A DNA stretch of 64,000 nucleotides, from positions 1,922,001-1,986,000 of the forward strand of contig NZ_CP041203.1 of assembly GCF_008033115.1 (NCBI RefSeq), read 5' to 3'. A program made the translations under genes and the position numbers. The notes under the pieces were generated by a model. The model saw only the letters and a program-made list of their open reading frames with translations. It made no database searches and was not told the origin of the DNA. Below are positions 62,159 to 64,000 of this stretch, one piece after another (position 1 is the first letter of the stretch; each line of letters opens with the position of its first letter). The stretch is from Cellulomonas sp. Y8 (GTDB lineage: Bacteria > Actinomycetota > Actinomycetes > Actinomycetales > Cellulomonadaceae).

Positions 62159-63568
62159 GTGGCGGAGTCCACGCAGGTGAGCCGGGACCAGCAGCCCGCG
62201 CTCAAGCGCTCGATCGGCCGGACCGTGCTGCTGCTGTTCGTCGTCGGGGACATCCTCGGCGCCGGGATCTACGCGCTCACCGGGACCGTCGCCGCCGAGG
62301 TCGGCGGGGCGATCTGGCTGCCGTTCCTGCTCGCGTTCGTGCTGGCCGCGCTCACCGCGACCGCCTACGCCGAGCTGGTCGCGCGGTACCCGCGGGCGGC
62401 CGGTGCCGCGCTGTACGCGAACCGCGCCTTCCGCCGGCCGTTCCTCACCTTCCTGGTCGCGTTCGCCGTGATGATGTCCGGCATCACCAGCGCGTCGGCC
62501 GCCGCCCGCGCGTTCGGCGGGGACTACCTCGCCGAGCTGCTGCCGTTCGGCGTGCCGACCGTGGTCGCCGCGTGGGTGTTCCTCGGGCTCATCACGCTCG
62601 TGAACGTCCTGGGCGTCTCGGAGTCGGTCCGGGTCAACGTCGTGCTCACGCTGATCGAGGCGACCGGGCTGCTGGTCATCATCGGCATCGGCGTGGTCGC
62701 GCTGGTCCGCGGCGAGGGCGACCCGGGTCGCGCGCTGGAGCTGAACACGGAGGGCGCCGCGTGGATGGGCGTCCTGGGCGGCGCGGCGCTGGCGTTCTAC
62801 GCGCTGCTCGGGTTCGAGGACTCGGTCAACCTCGCGGAGGAGGCGAAGCACCCGCGGCGCGACTACCCGCGGGCGCTGTTCGGCGGGCTCGCGATCGCCG
62901 GCGCCATCTACCTGGCCGTGGCGTTCACCGCGTCGATGCTGGTGGAGACGGACGTGCTCGTCGGGTCGACGGGGCCGCTGCTCGAGGTGGTGAAGGTCGC
63001 CGGGCTGGTCTTCCCCGCGTGGCTGTTCGCGCTCATCGCGCTGCTGGCCGTGATGAACACCGCGCTGATCAACATGATGATGGCCTCGCGCCTGGTCTAC
63101 GGGATGGCCCGGGAGCGGATCATCCCCGCCCTGTTCGGGCGGGTGCAGGCGCGGCGCCGGACCCCGGTGGTCGCGATCGCGTTCACCGTGGTGCTGGCCC
63201 TGACGCTCACCGCGACCGGCGACCTCGGGGACCTCGCGGACACCACCGTCCTGCTCCTGCTGCTGGTGTTCGCGGTGGTGAACGTGGCGGTGCTGGTGCT
63301 GCGCCGCCGCCCCGTCTCGGGCCCCGACGGCGACGACGACGAGCCCGAGCGGGTCGAGGGCGACTCCGCGCGGTCGTTCCGGGCCCCGACCTGGGCGCCG
63401 GTGGTCGGCGCGGTGGTGTCGCTGGTCCTGGCGTCCCCGCTGACCGGGCGGGAGGGGTCGGTGTACCTGCGGGCCGCGGTCCTGCTGGCGATCGGCGTGG
63501 TGCTGTACGTGGTGAACCGGCTGGTGGTGGGGAGGGTCGACGCGGACGACTCCGCGCTGGCAGGCTGA
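62159..63568 (+). CDS. APC family amino acid permease
   Basis: This is a 469-residue permease with about 12 helices. The first is VGDILGAGIYALTGTVAAEV with the G-A-G-I-Y substrate motif. Further signatures are AYAELVARYPRAAGAALYAN, FYALLGFEDSVNLAEEAKHP and ASRLVYGMARERIIPALFGR. A hydrophilic Asp/Glu-rich loop (GPDGDDDEPERVEGDSARSF) precedes the last two helices. Substrate not identifiable. GTG 62159 follows GGAGGGGG by about nine bases. Confidence 0.9.
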   Translation: MAESTQVSRDQQPALKRSIGRTVLLLFVVGDILGAGIYALTGTVAAEVGGAIWLPFLLAFVLAALTATAYAELVARYPRAAGAALYANRAFRRPFLTFLVAFAVMMSGITSASAAARAFGGDYLAELLPFGVPTVVAAWVFLGLITLVNVLGVSESVRVNVVLTLIEATGLLVIIGIGVVALVRGEGDPGRALELNTEGAAWMGVLGGAALAFYALLGFEDSVNLAEEAKHPRRDYPRALFGGLAIAGAIYLAVAFTASMLVETDVLVGSTGPLLEVVKVAGLVFPAWLFALIALLAVMNTALINMMMASRLVYGMARERIIPALFGRVQARRRTPVVAIAFTVVLALTLTATGDLGDLADTTVLLLLLVFAVVNVAVLVLRRRPVSGPDGDDDEPERVEGDSARSFRAPTWAPVVGAVVSLVLASPLTGREGSVYLRAAVLLAIGVVLYVVNRLVVGRVDADDSALAG

Positions 63569-63574
63569 CGACGC

Positions 63575-64000
63575 ATGTCCGACGTGACGTTCCTCGACCG
63601 CGTCGCCGGCACCCTGGCAGCCCTGCCCGGGGTGGAGGCGGTGTCCCTGGGCGGTTCTCGCGCGCACGGCACCGCGCGGCCGGACAGCGACTGGGACCTC
63701 GCCGTGTACTACCGGGGCACGTTCGACCCGCAGCACCTCCGGGACGTCGGCTGGGACGGCCACGTGTTCGAGGTCGGGGGCTGGGGCGGCGGCGTCTTCA
63801 ACGGCGGGGCGTGGCTGACCGTCGAGGGCCGGCGGGTCGACGTGCACTACCGGGACCTCGACGTCGTCGAGCGGGAGGTCGACCGGGCGGGGCGCGGGGA
63901 GTTCGACGTCGAGCCGCTGCTGTTCCACCTCGCCGGGTTCCCCACCTACGTCGTGGTCGCCGAGCTGGCCGGGCACCGGGTGCTGCGCGGCACGCTCCCC
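63575..64000 (+). CDS. Nucleotidyltransferase domain protein, 5' part
   Basis: The frame is open from ATG 63575 to the last base, 142 codons, so the gene continues beyond the window. LGGSRAHGTARPDSDWDLAV is the GSx(n)DxD signature of minimal nucleotidyltransferases, with a third acidic residue likely in RRVDVHYRDLD. Such proteins modify aminoglycosides or other small substrates, or act in toxin-antitoxin pairs; no partner is visible. It starts six bases after the APC permease stop, suggesting co-transcription. Confidence 0.8.
   Translation, partial: MSDVTFLDRVAGTLAALPGVEAVSLGGSRAHGTARPDSDWDLAVYYRGTFDPQHLRDVGWDGHVFEVGGWGGGVFNGGAWLTVEGRRVDVHYRDLDVVEREVDRAGRGEFDVEPLLFHLAGFPTYVVVAELAGHRVLRGTLP

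Noticed and set aside
63575..64000. Nucleotidyltransferase considered as a MNT-HEPN toxin-antitoxin half
   Set aside because: The partner side is outside the window and the upstream gene is an APC permease; it cannot be supported here.

Overview
The window is chromosomal DNA from a very high-GC actinobacterium. WhiB, GlxR/Crp, RecR-DUF5063, a DUF4177-RidA pair, DUF5926, an SCO7613-type membrane protein, many GTG starts and many promoters with a TAnnnT -10 box just upstream of the start codon all point this way. Protein content and gene order fit the order Micrococcales, and a Cellulomonas-like organism is my best guess. This was judged by eye, not by alignment. No prophage, insertion sequence, CRISPR array or rRNA was found.

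Layout. 1-5.7 kb: crp, a DUF4177-ridA pair, whiB, a class A penicillin-binding protein and a metallophosphoesterase, an order resembling the crp-whiB4-ponA2 region of mycobacteria. 5.8-11.4 kb: tRNA-Pro, a membrane diguanylate cyclase, and two ABC-2 exporters, the second under a YtrA-type GntR repressor. 11.4-19.7 kb: a quinone-oxidoreductase-like enzyme, the asd-lysC operon, a TetR/OsmC/TauE redox-sulfur cluster and a large LuxR ATPase regulator. 19.7-26.6 kb: DUF5063, recR, a DUF222-HNH nuclease and an unusually long dnaX. 26.6-31.4 kb: a methionine uptake locus with two metQ genes, each preceded by a cysteine-rich leader peptide, followed by metN and metI. 31.5-38.6 kb: an FAD-linked oxidase with an FMN alpha-hydroxyacid dehydrogenase, a Ser/Thr kinase, an FtsX/FtsE-type exporter and SRP RNA. 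38.8-49.2 kb: two Roadblock-like proteins, an AAA ATPase, tRNA-Ser, glyoxalase, glycosyltransferase, DUF5926, phosphoglucomutase, MerR, DUF998, HAD, GNAT and an MFS transporter. 49.4-64 kb: a giant SCO7613-type membrane protein, pyruvate oxidase-like enzyme, a gluconate operon with its GntR regulator, an acyltransferase-like membrane protein, an FAD-Rieske oxidoreductase with a YtxH-like protein, an APC permease and the start of a nucleotidyltransferase.

Four genes (metallophosphoesterase, diguanylate cyclase, first metQ, SCO7613-type protein) are broken by five single-base shifts. Each is repaired by deleting one G or C, and three lie in the same GCGGGCGG context. This looks more like systematic sequence error than gene decay.

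The most interesting biology is the methionine locus. Two independent Cys/Met-codon leader ORFs, each followed by a C-rich untranslated stretch, sit before tandem metQ genes. This suggests translation-coupled attenuation, possibly Rho-dependent. Other points of note are multi-copy palindromic elements at convergent gene ends, the absence of ybaB between dnaX and recR, a decapeptide-repeat insert in DnaX, a perfect 20-bp palindrome between the TetR and OsmC genes, and an internal start in lysC.
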